From: Spirodela intermedia
Taxonomy: Eukaryota > Streptophyta > Magnoliopsida > Alismatales > Araceae
DNA: 64,000 bases
NCBI GenBank assembly: GCA_902729315.2
Contig: LR746269.1
Coordinates: forward strand, 2,588,501-2,652,500
Reading direction: 5' to 3'
Below the pieces are notes generated by a model that was not told the origin of the DNA, searched no databases, and was given only the letters and a program-made list of their open reading frames with translations. The translations under genes were made by a program, and so were the position numbers. This document shows positions 38,503 to 52,700 of the stretch, piece by piece. The number at the start of each line of letters is the position of its first letter. Position 1 is the first letter of the stretch.

Positions 38503-41500
38503 ATGGTGCTGTTCACGGAGTGCAGTATTTACTCAGGAGAGGCAACCGTCACCGCCTTGGGGGTGAGGCCACGTCGCCCAGCAGGAAATGGATTTAAGAG
38601 GTGGGTTCACAACTTTTTTCAGTCTCTTTGTATTCGCTGTGGTTTTCTGGAAAACTGGGATGGCACTAAAGTTGCTGATCAGTGCCCATTCGGACAACTT
38701 TTGAAAGTACCAAAAAGTGTGTAGACGTTTCTTTCGATGGTCCTGGGTCTGAAAGTTAATGTTGAGAAATATTCGATAAATTTTAACAGCTTGGGCCTCC
38801 CACATTCTCCGTTTAATTCCTAGTGCTCTTGCATAGGTTCTTTCTTTTCAGTTGTAAGTATATTGTCATATTCAAGCCAAAATTGAAAGCTAGGAGTTAA
38901 GAGCTGGTGGACTATAGTTCCTGTCAAAATATGTCGTGAAGCATGGGAAATTACCGTAACTTAGTTGTCAAGGTGTCGAACTCTTTCACTAGAAGATCCG
39001 AAGCTACCAAGACTTTTATTTGTTCGGGCAGGGTGTTCCAAATTTTAAAACGCTTCGATTTGATGAACATGGTCAAGGATTAGGAGAAGTGCGGGCAGTG
39101 AGTTTCAACAATGCTCTACGTTCCAAGTGCATGTAGATAGTGGATTATGAACGACCAATCTAGCTGCATAATTTCTGCCCGAATGATTTTTTGAATATTT
39201 GGAAAAGATACATTGTTCAATATTAAAAAAAAAATCTGGCGGGATTTTGTTTTTTCTGGCCATGACGGGGAAATCCCATGAGAAAGAATTGATAATTCTT
39301 CAGTTGTTTTCCGAACTCATGATGGGCACTGTACATGGAGTAATTGGATCGAAGCATGAACTTGCTGTTTTCTAGGCCTTTAGTTGCATGTGTTTATTTG
39401 GCACAACATCTTGCTAATTTTTTTGAAGGGGGGTAATAAGGCATTTCTTTTTCTGCATATGCTGCTACTGGGTTGATGCCGGATCTTCTTCCATATTATG
39501 TGGCCGTTGTGTTTTTTCAAGACATCAGTGGTTTAATCTTTTCATTTTAAAAAAAAATATCTTAAAATAAATGTTGGATTGTAGAGTTGCTGAAATACGT
39601 CCTCTTGTAAGATTTTTACCCCACGAAGTGTATGTATGGATGTGAAGTGCTATGCCAAAGAGATTAGCTTGTAAAATGCCTGGTCTCTACTTTCCTTTAA
39701 TAGATGTTGTTTATTCTTCCAACGAATCATCATTCAATTTTAGAACGTTTAGTAATCAATCATATCCCTTTGAAAACATTGACAAAGTAGGGACGACCTC
39801 TAAAAAAACCTTAGAGACACTTTCCCAAAAGACCCTTAAACTTTAACAAAATATCCATAGCTTTAGAATCGATATTATACTTTCCTCCCTTTTCTTATGC
39901 TGCCAGATAATGTACTATGGTCATAGGTACAGATTACCAGCCAGGGAGAAGCATAATACAGTTCATGTCCATTTCCTGCAAGAATTTTATAAAAAGAGGA
40001 AGCTGATAGTTTGATTCACAAAGGAAATTTTGTCTCATGCTTCCATGTAGGAAAATGTGTTATCATTCCTCATGTTGAAATTGAACAATTTGAGAGCGTA
40101 CTAGAAGTTCTTTCTGGAAATATTTTATATAGCTATTATTTTACTGTTCACAACTCAGAATATCAGTGATTTTCATCTTTCTAAATTATTAAATACTGCA
40201 TGATTATTTGATGTGCATTAATTGCGTAATTTTTTTAGTTTCTTCATCTATGTTTTTTCGATTTCTTTTACATTCTTTTCTTCTTCTGCATCCTTTTATT
40301 GTCTAGGTTTTCTGGTTTCTTTATCTTCTATTTTGGTTATCTATTTCTAGTCTCTCTTGATATTCTGGGCATCCTTCCAAATGTTTTCATAATTTACATG
40401 GATTTTGTACCCAATTGTTAATGCCATTATTTTTTTTTTCTTATTTGAATATATTTACCTCTTAATGGTAGCTTTTTTCAGCTAATGTATTTCATTATCT
40501 TTCATAGACTTTTGTTTTTTTTTCTATGCCAGGTACATTTCTCTTATGGCATGTATGTCATCTTGTATAGTTTCAAGATGAATACAGTATGGCAATCATT
40601 TAGTTTTAATATGTTGGCTGTATATTATGAAAATGACTCTGTTGACATGCCACCACTGCTTCAGTTCAGTTCTTGTGTCCAGATGTTTGAAATGCTTGTT
40701 TCATTCCACTTGATCGCATGATCACACAAATAATATCCTCATTTATGTTTATTTACGCACAAAAATTTCATTCTCCATCTTAAAATTTCTAGTTTGTTAG
40801 AGAGTTTTTAGTGCTGATTTCATTTGATTTTCTATTTGCGATATCTTTCAGATTATCATCTTCTGAAACTAACATGTAACCAGATTTTCCTTTGATTTCA
40901 TCAGTAATGATATCTATAACAGTAGGATGAAAGCTGGATTTTGATGTGAATCGACTATAAGCGGAAATGTTTTGTTTTCCATGGACCATCGTACACCAGT
41001 TATATCCATGCATACCTTTTCAGTTGTATTTATGAAAGTTTCTTTGGGTACCTTGCTATATTGCATACCTCTTCGTCACAATTGGTGTTCCTCATTGTAA
41101 GAGGGAGTCACACTTCTCTTTATTAAAAAACTTCATCTCCTTCTCGTCTGAAGAAATAAAGGTGAACTTCTGACAAAGCGAAACTGATTTCCCTCATTCT
41201 TCTCTTTTATAGCCTCTCATGCATCATTCATTCCCATGAATTCACTTGTTGTGTCAAGACAATTGAGTTCGCATAGTATAATTTTTATTTTGTTGCAGTT
41301 TTTGTTTTCATACGTGTTAGAATGGCAGTTCCTTTTTATGGCTTCTTTTTAGCATACATTCTTATGCTTTGCTTTCTTATCTAATTCTTCATATTTCATC
41401 ATTATTAAACAGGCCACAAAGATGGAGATCTCCGGAGGCAGCTGTTATTCATGACTTTCATCTACCAATGCGCAGTTTTGAAGTTAAAAACAGGTTTTAT

Positions 41501-43205
41501 GAGGAACAAAAGCAATATGTCTAACTATTGAGATGTCTAGAGTCCAATCTTTGATCTGTATAGTACTGAGATCCTGATAAAACCTAACTATTGAGATTTC
41601 TGATTAATCATTCATTTCCCCTGATTGTTATCTGCTTTTTAGTTCTTAGACAAGAAAATCCGGGATCAGAAGCTAAGTAGTTTTGCATTCAGTTGAGTCT
41701 CCAAAACATTAATTATAGTGGCTATCCTGCTTTTCCTTGTTTTTTCCCCTTCTGTAGACTATTCTACTTTAACGTTTCTCTCTGCTTAATACCTTCATGT
41801 TATATGCTAAAAGCTATATCTTGACCTCACATTTTTTGTTACCGATGCAGTATCTACCTGCATTCATAAGTTTTTACTTTTATACACTATCCAACTAGGA
41901 GAAAGGTACATAATGTGATCCAAGTAATGTTATTGCTCAACTATCCGTGCTTTGAGGGTCAACATTTCATTCGAAATTAGTGATGATGGGTAGCATGTAT
42001 GGTATCTCTTGATCCTATCCCATAAATGCGGAGCGGCATATAATGCTTGCTTCCATCACCATTAGGTATGAGCGATTTCAATGATTTGGAGGGCTTCATC
42101 TTTTCTCATTTCCAATAATGATGAGGGCACCTCCAGTAGTACAAATGACTGCTGTCACTAGTTTCAAATGGAACAAAATGAGATGGCGCTTTTGTTTCCT
42201 GTTTAGATGTCCTGCAGTTTTCTTTGGCTGCTGTTTCTGCGTTGCTATTGATACTCGAATCATTTCTTTTGTCTTAGAACATCCGCAGAGGACATAAAGA
42301 AGCTCAGATTAATCACTGCTGTCAAGACCCCATATTTGCCCGACGGGAGATTTGACCTGGAAGCTTTTGATTCTTTGATGCACATGCAGATTCTGAATGG
42401 CGCTGAGGGCATCATAGTCGGGGGCACGACAGGTGAAGGCCACCTGATGAGCTGGGACGAGCACATCATGCTCATTGGGCACTGTGTCAACTGCTTTGGC
42501 ATGTCCATCAAAGTGATTGGAAACACTGGTAGCAACTCGACTAGGGAGGCCATCCATGCATCTGAGCAGGGTTTTGCTGTGGGCATGCATGCTGCCCTCC
42601 ACATCAACCCTTACTATGGCAAGACATCCTTGCAAGGCTTGATCTCTCATTTTGAGGCCGTCCTCTCCATGGGACCCACCATCATCTACAACGTGCCATC
42701 TAGGACCGGCCAAGACATCCCCCCTTCTGTGATTGAGGCCATCTCCCAGAATAGCAACATGGCTGGTGTCAAGGAATGTGTCGGGAATGACAGGATAAGG
42801 GACTATGTGGACAAGGGGATTGTGGTGTGGAGCGGCAATGATGATCAATGCCATGACGCCAGATGGGCGTTTGGGGCTACTGGCGTCATCTCAGTCGTGA
42901 GTAACCTTGTCCCGGGTTTGATCCGCGAGCTCATGTTCCAAGGCAAGAACCCTTCTTTGAATGGCAACTTGATGCCGCTGATTGAGTGGCTGTTCCGGGA
43001 GCCAAACCCCATTGGGCTCAACACCGCCCTGGCCCAGCTGGGGGTGGTGCGGCCAGTGTTCCGCCTGCCGTATGTGCCTCTCCCTGTTGAGAGGAGGATA
43101 GAGTTTGTCAACATAGTGCACAAGCTTGGAAGGAAGAATTTTGTGGGGGACAAGGGTGTCCAAGTTCTTGACGATGATGACTTTATTCTTGTTGGCCGAT
43201 ATTAG
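38503..43205 (+). CDS. 4-hydroxy-tetrahydrodipicolinate synthase (DHDPS), plastid
   Basis: Condenses pyruvate with aspartate semialdehyde in the plastid, the first committed and lysine-inhibited step of lysine synthesis. Exons: 38503-38600, 41413-41493, 42278-43205; 1107 nt, 368 residues, the usual plant length. Residues 1 to about 50 form the transit peptide ([12 protein letters not shown]...), leading into [14 protein letters not shown]. The TIM-barrel core has GGTTGEG (T110/T111), NPYYGKTS (Y172/Y173), [10 protein letters not shown] (Y197, R202) and the Schiff-base lysine K225 in AGVKECVG. The end is [13 protein letters not shown]. Residues of the lysine pocket around GHLMSWDEH (113-122) keep the family pattern, so normal feedback inhibition is expected. 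Intron 1 is 2.8 kb. A long antisense open frame at 42309-42854 is a shadow of this exon. Confidence 0.97.
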
Positions 43206-45060
43206 CAGGGACATTAGACACTTTGGTGGTAGGGTGTTGGCTGTTTGTCCACACTTTCTGCGACTGAGAAGATGTAGTTATGACCTATAAGCATGCTGTT
43301 GGGAACTTATTTCAGCCACTTTCTCGTTTGATATTGTGCATTACTAGTGCCAGTGCTCATACATTTATGGTTCAGCCCTTTTTCTAGATTATCTATGTTA
43401 TGCATGCATATAGTTATCTGAATGTTCCGATGATGATATATAACTTTAGTTTCAGCCATTCCAGATCATTTATCGTCAGGTGACTGGTCGTTGCTTCAAC
43501 AGTAGCTCTTGGTGGTTTGTGGTGTTCCTCCGGGTATGCTCTATCCTCTTGTTATCATTTCCTTTCCACCTTGTTAACATGGTCTGTACCCAAATCTCTT
43601 GCCGGCCAACATAAAACTCTATTCTTTGATTTCATCTTATAGAGGACTGGAAGGGGCTTCTTGGGCTGAATAGGATCCCCAGGTTACCCAGATGGGCCAG
43701 ATCATTGATCATGAAAATAAAATGTCAATCCTCCGGGGCTGGTTTTGTCCAAGAGGGATTTGATGTATATAGATGGTTCCCATTTAGCAAGCATCGGACT
43801 TGTTTCATCAGATCATTGGCAGATGATGATTGAAGTTAGTGTACATGGATGAAGACCCATCTGGCCATCTGTTAGGCTATAAACCTGTTTAATCAGGATG
43901 GAATCTGACTAAACAGGGCCCAAAGGACTAAACAGAGTCATATGGCTTCTAGAAGCTTGTTTAACCTTAAAAGTCACTGTTTCAAGTTTAGTCTACTTGC
44001 TCTGAATTAATGCTGGAGCATCTCATGTGAAGTGATCTACAGATGTCATGTAAGCTCTCTCCTAAGTGCTAATCGTTTTCCTACAGACTTTGCTAGAAAA
44101 AATGTTCTCATAATTTTGGGAACCAAGTTTTTGGCGGTGTTCTTGATGATAGAAAAGATCAATTCCTCAATTATTTCACTCATCCCTAAAACGGAGAATG
44201 TAGTAGATGATTCTCACGTGTTCCTCTTTGCCAGTTGAAGTTGTTCTCTAACAGACTTGAAGGTTCGTATAACAAAAAGTCAATATGGTATACTTCTGGT
44301 GAAAGATGTGTATTGTTAACTTAGTACTTGAAATGAGCTGTTGTCTCATTACCTATTCATGATTGTGGCAAGAGGTTTCACTTGCTTGACAAAATATGTT
44401 GTATATTAAGGCATAATTAGGGTTTTTGTCTGCCTACTAGGCAGGTGCATCTATCTCACATCTTTTTACTATCAGTCAAAACCTTTGATATCTTCAGTGG
44501 CTAATTAACATTCAAAAAAATCAGTTTTGCCAATAGTATTAATTTTTTGGCATAAATATGAGATAAAAAATCTTTTGTGAGTCAAATAAGGTTCTCTTCT
44601 TGCTTCATATCTTGCTCAATCTCTCTGCTCTAGGGCTTTGAAAAGTTGTATCATCAACCAATTGTGGATAAAATCAACATAAGACTTGCTTCATCTTGGG
44701 TGTAGAAAGGGTAGAATCAATTTGATCCATGGAGTATTCTCCTTGTCTTCTGTTCTTTATTCCTCTTGTTATATCATGGATATGGAAATTGTGGCCAAGA
44801 ATGTTCTCTAGCGGACTAAGGCAATCGTTATAATGGAGGATGAATGAGATCTCCATTCTTCAAAAATATGCTCATATGGTATTGGTTTGAAGAGGCATAT
44901 TCAGGTTATTTGTGCCCCATTTTGGATGTTCTGAAAGGGTATGCACAACATTCATGTGCACAACAAATTGATATCAGCATGCTGATACTTGAGTGCATAG
45001 ATTGGCATCAATATATAAGGCCGAATGAATATGAAGATGTTTATGTTACCAAATCACAGT

Positions 45061-45285
45061 TTTATGATTTTTCTTATTAAATATAAGTTTATGTTAGCCA
45101 ATCAAATTGTTATGGATTTTATTATTAAATATAAGTTTATATTAGCCAATCACTTAATTTCAACTTTTCAAAATATTGATCATATTTTAATCTAAATAAG
45201 GATTTTTAACTAAAGTTGTAGTTCAAATTATCGATCATATTTTAAACTAAATAAGGAAGAATAGTGTGACAAAGTTGTGCTTCAC
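45061..45285. repeat. Two adjacent short tandem duplications
   Basis: The first pair (about 45061-45108 and 45111-45153) shares TTATTAAATATAAGTTTAT and TTAGCCAATCA. The second pair (about 45170-45229 and 45230-45285) shares GATCATATTTTAA, CTAAATAAGGA and AAAGTTGT. Both have units of about 45-60 bases with a few differences between copies. Confidence 0.75.
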
Positions 45286-46824
45286 AAGGCCAATTGCCAG
45301 TGCTTAAAGCATATGCTGGAGTTTCTTGACAAAACTTTTCCACTATTTTTTAATTACCTGTGGATATACCCAAATAAGAAGTTGATTCAATGTAATTTAA
45401 AGAATATGGTTTTAGACTGCATTAAGTATCATTTTTAAAAAAAATTATGATCATACATTTACACTAAAAAATATTAACAATTTAAAAGAGCCTCCTATTG
45501 CCTTTTGTAAAAGATTGAGCATCCTCTTGTTTATAAACATTTTTTTTTTAAGGAACCATTTAAACTGCTCTTTTTGTTGAATTTAATGAAAAACTTGCTT
45601 TGATTCTACTAATATAGTTTTAATAATACTCATTATAGTTTATTTAATGATCGTGTATAATGAATATCTAACTAAATAAATTATAGAGTGATGAGGGTAT
45701 TTTTGTTATAGCTCACAATAGGAAAAGTTGTCTAGAACTAACTTATTGAAAAAGTGCACATTTTTTGTGCAAACTTTCCTTATGTTTAATGTACTTTGAA
45801 GTTGATGATTGGATTATTCAAGTATAGGTTCATCATAACTTTGGTCAATATTGACTTCTAGTTAAATTTGAAATGGTGAACTTAACAACAAAACCTTGCA
45901 TGATGGATGGTAGCTGTGAGGCAAACTTAGGTGACTAGTAATATACCATGGTATGTAGGCCTTCAAAGGACTTTTGTTTGTAGTGTCTATAATAATGAGA
46001 ACTAATAATTAAAGTGCTCTATGTACAAATTATAGCCATTTTTCTGCTCAAATACTAAAATTAGAGAATGTAATTTTGTTAAAGGAGAACACGTGAGATA
46101 AAAGGTATCTAAAAACTAAGTTCAATATACCCTAAGCTATGTGAAAACATGTCAAACTAATAGTCCTATCTCTCAATGAATATATAACATAGCCTGCCAA
46201 ATTTTCAATAATTGAATAAGTTAGTTATTACTTATCAGTTATAAATCAAAACTTTCATAAATTCTTCAAGAAAACATATTCTTGATAATATGCTACCACT
46301 TGATTATCCTCCCAAAATCTTACCTTATGACTAGTAGATAATGAAAATTCTTGAATTCCATTGTAGGTCTTAAACTTTGAAGTTTCTAGAGTTCTTTAAG
46401 CTACATACTTGTGTGTGTGAGCTCTTTTAAACTTGAGATAAAAAAAAGGTTAATTTTTTTTTCATAACTCGTGACTATAAAGCCTACTAAAAAACTTGCA
46501 TAGCTAAGTTTTTAGGAAAAATATTGAAAATTCCTCTCTATTTAAAGTATCAATCAAGATAAATAGACTATCAAAGTTTTTGTTGCAAATATTGTATTTG
46601 GCTCATCAATGATTTTTTTGAGTGATAGGTATTTCTAAACTAATGTAAAACAGATTTCATGTCTATAATCAAGGAATTGAAAATTTTATTGGCTTCTAAA
46701 TCAAACAAAAGGAGGAACATGGAATCATTCCAGGTAATAAATTTGTATAAATCTAGTATACTAGTGTGGGAATTTTCAAATTTGGATCAAAAAAAATAAG
46801 GTGCAAGAATTTTCAATAAGGTGC

Positions 46825-48850
46825 ATTTAACTTTTGAATTTTGTAAAAATATTGGAACTTGGCTTTTCACAATTATGGACAAAAGAGATCTATGTTATGA
46901 CTCCATGAATTTCTCTTCAATCTTTGGCATCGTTTTTTGATATTTTCTTTCAAAACTTCAGTCATTATGTCATTTTTACTAAGATTTTTTTTGAAAATGC
47001 TAAATAAATCTTGAAATTAGAAAATAAAAGTAATGTTTTACAACACATCCCCAAAAGAGAAAAGTGAACATCATCTTGGCCACCTGATAGGCACAATCTT
47101 GTGTACTGTATCATCTTAAAATATCTTGAGCACCCAAAATTCATTGAGAGTTTCACAAAGGAAGAGGCTTGAAATACTTTTGGAGATGACATTTTAACAA
47201 GGGAGAGGTTAAAGTATTAAATTTCTACATGTATTAAAATTATAGACTAGTTTTTCAAAGTTACAAGTGATTGTTTAAAAGAAAAAAAATCCCACTAATC
47301 AAGGACTTTCAAAAAAATTACTTTTAAAAATAATGGATAGTTTGGAAATTGATGGGATGTTCTTGTTAGATAGTGCCAAAAACTTTGTAAAAATTGAGAC
47401 GACCATCCAATCATGTGCTATTATGTGTATAAGGAAAAGATCTCATTGTGCAGTTATATGTGATGGATATTTTTTGTATCTCAAAAAAAAAAAAGAGTTG
47501 CTTCAAAGGGATTTTATTGATATCCAACTATTTTATTTGCATTATGATCACTAAAAATTGTCACCTCTCTCTCTCTCTCTCTCTCCATTCTATTTGGTTG
47601 CCTCTTTATATCTGTTGACTATGCATTTATCTTTGCATATGGGATAAGTATTCTCTTTTAGTTTTAATATTTCCTTATGGTGAGGGACAAAAATAAAGAT
47701 CATACAAAAAAGATTGATACATTTACCTTTTTGAATTTTGTAAAAAGATTGGAACGTTGAGTTTCATGATTGTAGATAAAGGAAATCGATGCTATGCCTC
47801 TCATGATTTGTTACTCTTCTTTTACTTGAACACCTTCTACTCAATTCCTCATAATTTTGTCTTTCATATTAAAATATGATTAATCATTGTCAAACACAAT
47901 CAAAGTGGATGAGGTCATCATTCAAGGGGAAGTGTCTTCTCCTTGAATGCCAAGTTCAAACTTGTTAAAAGTTATTCACCATAAGTTTATTAAAATTTTC
48001 AAAATTCAAGATTTATTGTCAAATGTTCAATATCTATCTAGAATGAGTATATAGCTTATATTTATGCATTTTACTCAATGTATACCACAGCTAAAAAAGG
48101 AGTAAATAATTGATAAGGTGAAAATTTTCTCTTTCATCCTTCAAAAGGGTACCTTCTTCACTAAATATAGACTTTACTACAAGATTTTTTACTCACCATG
48201 ATGCTCTTGCAATATGATTAAAATATTTCTTATCATCTTTGACATCCTTTTTTGAGAATTTCTTTCAAAAATTCAGTCATTACGTCATTATTACTAAGAA
48301 AAACATATGAAAATGTTAAATACATCTTAAAAGTAATGTTTTATGACACATCCCCAAAAGATAAAAGTGGACATTGTCTTTGCCACTTGGCACAATCTTA
48401 TGTACTATATCATCTTAAAATATGATAAATTTGTTGGGAGTTTGACAAACGGAATTTTTTGAAATACTTTTGGAGATGATCTTGTAACAAGGGAGAAGTT
48501 AAAGAATGGAATTTCTATGCGTATTAAAATTAGAGATTAGTTTTTTAAAGATGTTGTTGTGATTTTTTTAAAAGATAAAAATCCGACTAATCAAGGACTT
48601 TCGAAAATTTTACTTTGAAAAATGAGGGATAATTTAGATATTGATGGAAGTCTTGTTAGATAAGTTGAAAAAACTTCGTAAAAAAAAAAGCCGACCATCC
48701 GCTCACATGCTATTATGTATGTAAGGAAAAGATCTTGCTGTACAGTAATGTGATATGGATAATCTTCTTGTGTCTCAAAGAAAAATGTGTTGCTTCCAAG
48801 AGATTTTACTTATATCCAACTATTTCTATGCATCATGACCAGTAAAAGTT

Positions 48851-48892
<42 letters not shown>
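46825..48892. repeat. Diverged tandem duplication of about 0.8-1.1 kb units
   Basis: Copy 1 covers about 46825-47590 and copy 2 about 47721-48892. They share many words in the same order: TTTTGAATTTTGTAAAAA, TTCAGTCATTA, ACACATCCCCAAAAGA, GAAATACTTTTGGAGATGA, AACAAGGGAGA and CTAATCAAGGACTTTC. Each copy ends in a CT microsatellite. Copy 2 has about 400 extra bases (roughly 47830-48220). No coding frame is conserved between copies. Confidence 0.8.
47565..47585. repeat. (CT)n microsatellite ending duplication copy 1
   Basis: About ten CT units; the matching place in copy 2 holds a longer CT run. Confidence 0.85.
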
Positions 48893-48901
<9 letters not shown>

Positions 48902-48925
48902 ATATACATATATATATATATATAT
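48853..48925. repeat. (CT)n-(TATC)n-(TA)n compound microsatellite
   Basis: About nineteen CT units pass into a few TATC units and then a TA run, at the end of duplication copy 2. Confidence 0.9.
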
Positions 48926-49754
48926 CTTCTCTCTACATTGATAGGGGTCCGAAGTGATATTCCAACTCATCTTAAGGAATGCACTGAGGAGAAGCTACAA
49001 GGTTCTATCCCTTCCTTAGGCTTTCTTTTCTTTCATCTATCTTCATCAGTATGCATTGTTATTTCAGTCCACTATTCATAATATACTGCATTAATTTTCA
49101 ATTATATATTCTGCAACTTAATATTCTATATTCTATATTTATTTGCATTTTCAATTCACAATTCTCGACTAGAAAAACGGAAGACTAATATCCCTGGGAC
49201 TGAAATAACAACAAAAAAAAATCACCATAGAAAAGGAAATTGTCGGCATATTTTAATTCCCTGGCTTCTTACATTCTCTTGTAATTTCACTTCCCCAAAA
49301 CTAGTTTTGTTCTCTATGTAACATCATGAATGGGTTCAACATCTACAACTAACTCTATGACAGCAATCGCCATGGAAACTAAGTGCCTCTCCAACCCCTC
49401 AGGTACTCAGCTTAGTGTTCTTCTCCCTGTTCATTGTAAGACAATCATAGATGTTTACAAGGTTCACTTCATAGTAATATAGTAATGAGTAGAACAGAAA
49501 ACAAGGAATCGTGGAGCCGCTCAATCTATTGTGTGACTCACCAACCATCCTCCTACCCATAATCATCCACAATTTCCAATTTTACTTTGTTTAACAAGCG
49601 AATGAAATCTCCGGTGAAAACGGACACAGGTGAAAATCTATCCACAAATGGAAGATCACCCAGAGATCAAAACTGGATCACCTGTTGTTCTTCTTCTTCT
49701 CTACTCTCACCGGCATATTCAACACATCGGCTGTGGAGCAGAGCTCTAAGGATA

Positions 49755-52700
49755 TCAAGAAAGATCGGAGGAAGTGGGGAGTGTCCTAAGGAGATGAAGC
49801 GCTCTAGTCCACTGCGGCCTCTCCGAAAGAATAACCCTCCTCAGCACGGGAACTGCGCCGGCAGCAACCACGGCCGAATGGTTCTCATCATCCATGCAAA
49901 CATTGTATAGGACGGCTAGGCAGGCCTCCACTGCCTGCGCACTCCCTTGGTCGATCAGCTGCACCAGCAGAGGGATGCCGCCAGCGGCGATGACTGCTTG
50001 AGTGCACTCCGGCAGCCCTTCGGATACAATTCTGTTCAGTTCAACGGCCGGCTGCCTCCTGCACTTCCTCATCGACTGATGCCCGCATTTGCTCCACCAG
50101 TCTTGGAATGGTCTCATAGATGATCACTTCCACATCAAGCGGGTAATTGACACCCTCCTCCTGGCTGACCAATGACTCGATTTTCACAAGGCACGCAGCG
50201 ACCCAGTCTTTTGCATGGAGAGGGATCTCGGACTTGAGAATCTCCCGGAGAAGGTTGATGAAACGTTGAGGATCTATGCTGCGGTGGAAGAGTTCGTAGT
50301 TGAGCAACTTTGTCAGCAACCTTGAAGCTGCACCCACCGCAAGACCATTTTCTTCGGTTCTAATGGCATTTATCTCTGGTAGATAGTCCGCGTTCTCTTC
50401 TCCTGGGGTCAGCGGAAAAGCTGTCAGAACCACCAAAAGCAAAAAGCTAGGTAGAGCGAGTGAAAACTTTAACGTGTCAAAAGGAGGCTTAACCTCTAGG
50501 AATAATGAGAAATCACTAATTTGGGAAAAGATAGTTTCTAAGGGAACATTACCTACTCCAATCAATCAATGATTTATTTTTAAGTAGAACTATCAAGCGA
50601 TTTGTAATTCCATCCCTCTTATATTAGCCTGTTCAGTTCATCGCATATACTTTCCAATCCTAAAACTACCCATTTTTGCACATTATCAGTGAGTAGATAA
50701 GCTCTTCAGTTCTTGTGGACAGATAAACAGGGTGATTAGATTTCAGAGAGAAAGCCCTACGTAAATTCAACCAACAATATATTTCAGGTTTCATGAAAAA
50801 TAGCTGAATAGCATCATATATAAAGCATGCTTTTCAAAGTGCCTGCCTGCACCACCTTATTGAGTCAGGTATTTTTTCTCCTGACCAATAATATCAAAGA
50901 AGTTAAAAAAATAAAAATCGAACGAGTGGTAAACAATATAGTATACTAAAAATGGTAAAATCAAAGAAAAATAAAAATGGAAATAAGTAAGAGGAGACAC
51001 GAGCAACATCTCCATGATATAATAGAATAATGCAGAAAATATGTAAAACACAGGAACCAAGGAATAATTAAAATAAGTTGCCCTCTAACCCTTGTTCCCT
51101 AGTGGTAATGTGGTGTACAGACACTTTATTCTGGATCTTGCTAGACACTCGTAACTACCAATAACTATTGATAAAACAAAGGATTTCCTCAAAAATAGGA
51201 AAATAATATGAAGATGATACTTAAATGAAGGATCTAGAAAAGCCTCCAACGACATCTATGGCTTTCCATGTTATCCTTTCTGGGCTCTGTGTTTCACCTT
51301 TTTGGGTTTCCTCCATCTCCCACAAGTCTGTTCCACATCAACTTTGTCAAAGAGAATTGAAGATTTCACAGCAGTTTACCATATTTAGCCATTTATATCA
51401 AAGAAGACATTACTAACTCATTTAAAATCCAAAGAAATATCAAGACTCAGGCCGATAGGTATCATCTTCCTTGGTATATGAAGAAGCAGGAAAGAAGCGA
51501 GATCCAATTAGGTGGTTCTAGATGTTATGGCCATAAAGACTACATGAATTATGGAAGATCATTATTTTATAGTAATAGATGGAAATGAAGCGGGCCACCA
51601 TCCTGATCTCTCCAACTCATCCCCCTTCTCATAACTAGTCTTCCCATTCCTTTAATTTTTTCGGTTGCAATTCAAACATTTTTAGATAGAAGTACCCTTG
51701 AATCAGGACGGCTTGAAAGTATTCTCTGTTGCCACACATTCCTCGTGTGGCCAAACAAAAAATTCTTCCAGACAAAGCTCCCTCCCCAATAAAACCAGAG
51801 ACGAACAGGAATGCAACAATCCACTCAAGTCCAAACGTTCGGTATGGGATAATACTAGGCTTTTCAGTCAGCACTCCTCAGAGACTCTTTACCAATGGAA
51901 AAAAGTGTTCAAAATACATTGCATCATGTTCGGAAATCATTATATGGATCTCATGGCAGATTTAACATGTTTCAAAAGCAACTTTCTAATTCCGTGGCTT
52001 CTTTGGTTCAACGAAATTCTGAAGATTTATAAAGACTTCTTTGGCTTCTGCTCATCTCTATGTTGACTGAAACAAGGTCAGGTAACCATCAAAATATTCG
52101 ACTCAGAATTCTCAGTAACATTCTCAAAGCAATTACCTATAACTGAAATAATTACAATGATAAGAAATGAACAGAAAATTAATCCAAATCAACAATACCA
52201 CATGATGTGATTGTAAGACCCAATGTGAAAGCATACCACTTCTCAGGAAACAAGGGTAAAAACTCTCTTTACGTAAACGGAAATTCACAAACCAGGCAAA
52301 ATACTTCTTTGGAAAACAGCAGCAAGTCCAGATTCAATTCCAGCAGCAATAATTACACTAACATGCTCCTCGAGATTTGCAACATATTCAAGTATAGATG
52401 CAGCCATCTTCTGTATGTTTGGTGATGGAGCCTTCAGAAGTTCAACAACGCAGGAAATGAAGTCCGAGTTAATAATCTTCTCCCTAAAAATAAAAATTAA
52501 TGTTCGTTATCACTAAATGTGTATAAATTTACATCCCAGATAATGCTCTATCACTTCACATTTACATCAAAAAGAAAGAATTGTAGTAATAGTTACATCA
52601 CACTGAAATATAATCAGGTTTTGTGGTAACTATATTCAGCAACAATCTACTTCATACTACCACTTCAAGAGAGACCTGAATGTTGTTTCAAATTAGCGTG

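Larger units (their letters stand above)
43206..49754. other. DHDPS-ARM gene intergenic region
   Basis: About 6.5 kb of AT-rich sequence with no supported gene, lying between the 3' ends of DHDPS and the minus-strand ARM gene. It holds short tandem duplications at 45061-45285, a larger diverged tandem duplication at 46825-48892 and two CT microsatellites listed separately. I saw no transposon protein domains. Confidence 0.6.

Noticed and set aside
42309-42854. 181-codon antisense open frame inside DHDPS
   Set aside because: It lies wholly within the conserved DHDPS exon and has no domain of its own; codon use of the sense strand explains it.
46825-48892. The tandem units as an LTR pair of one retrotransposon
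   Set aside because: The units almost abut, leaving no room for internal coding sequence, and no primer site or polypurine tract was seen.
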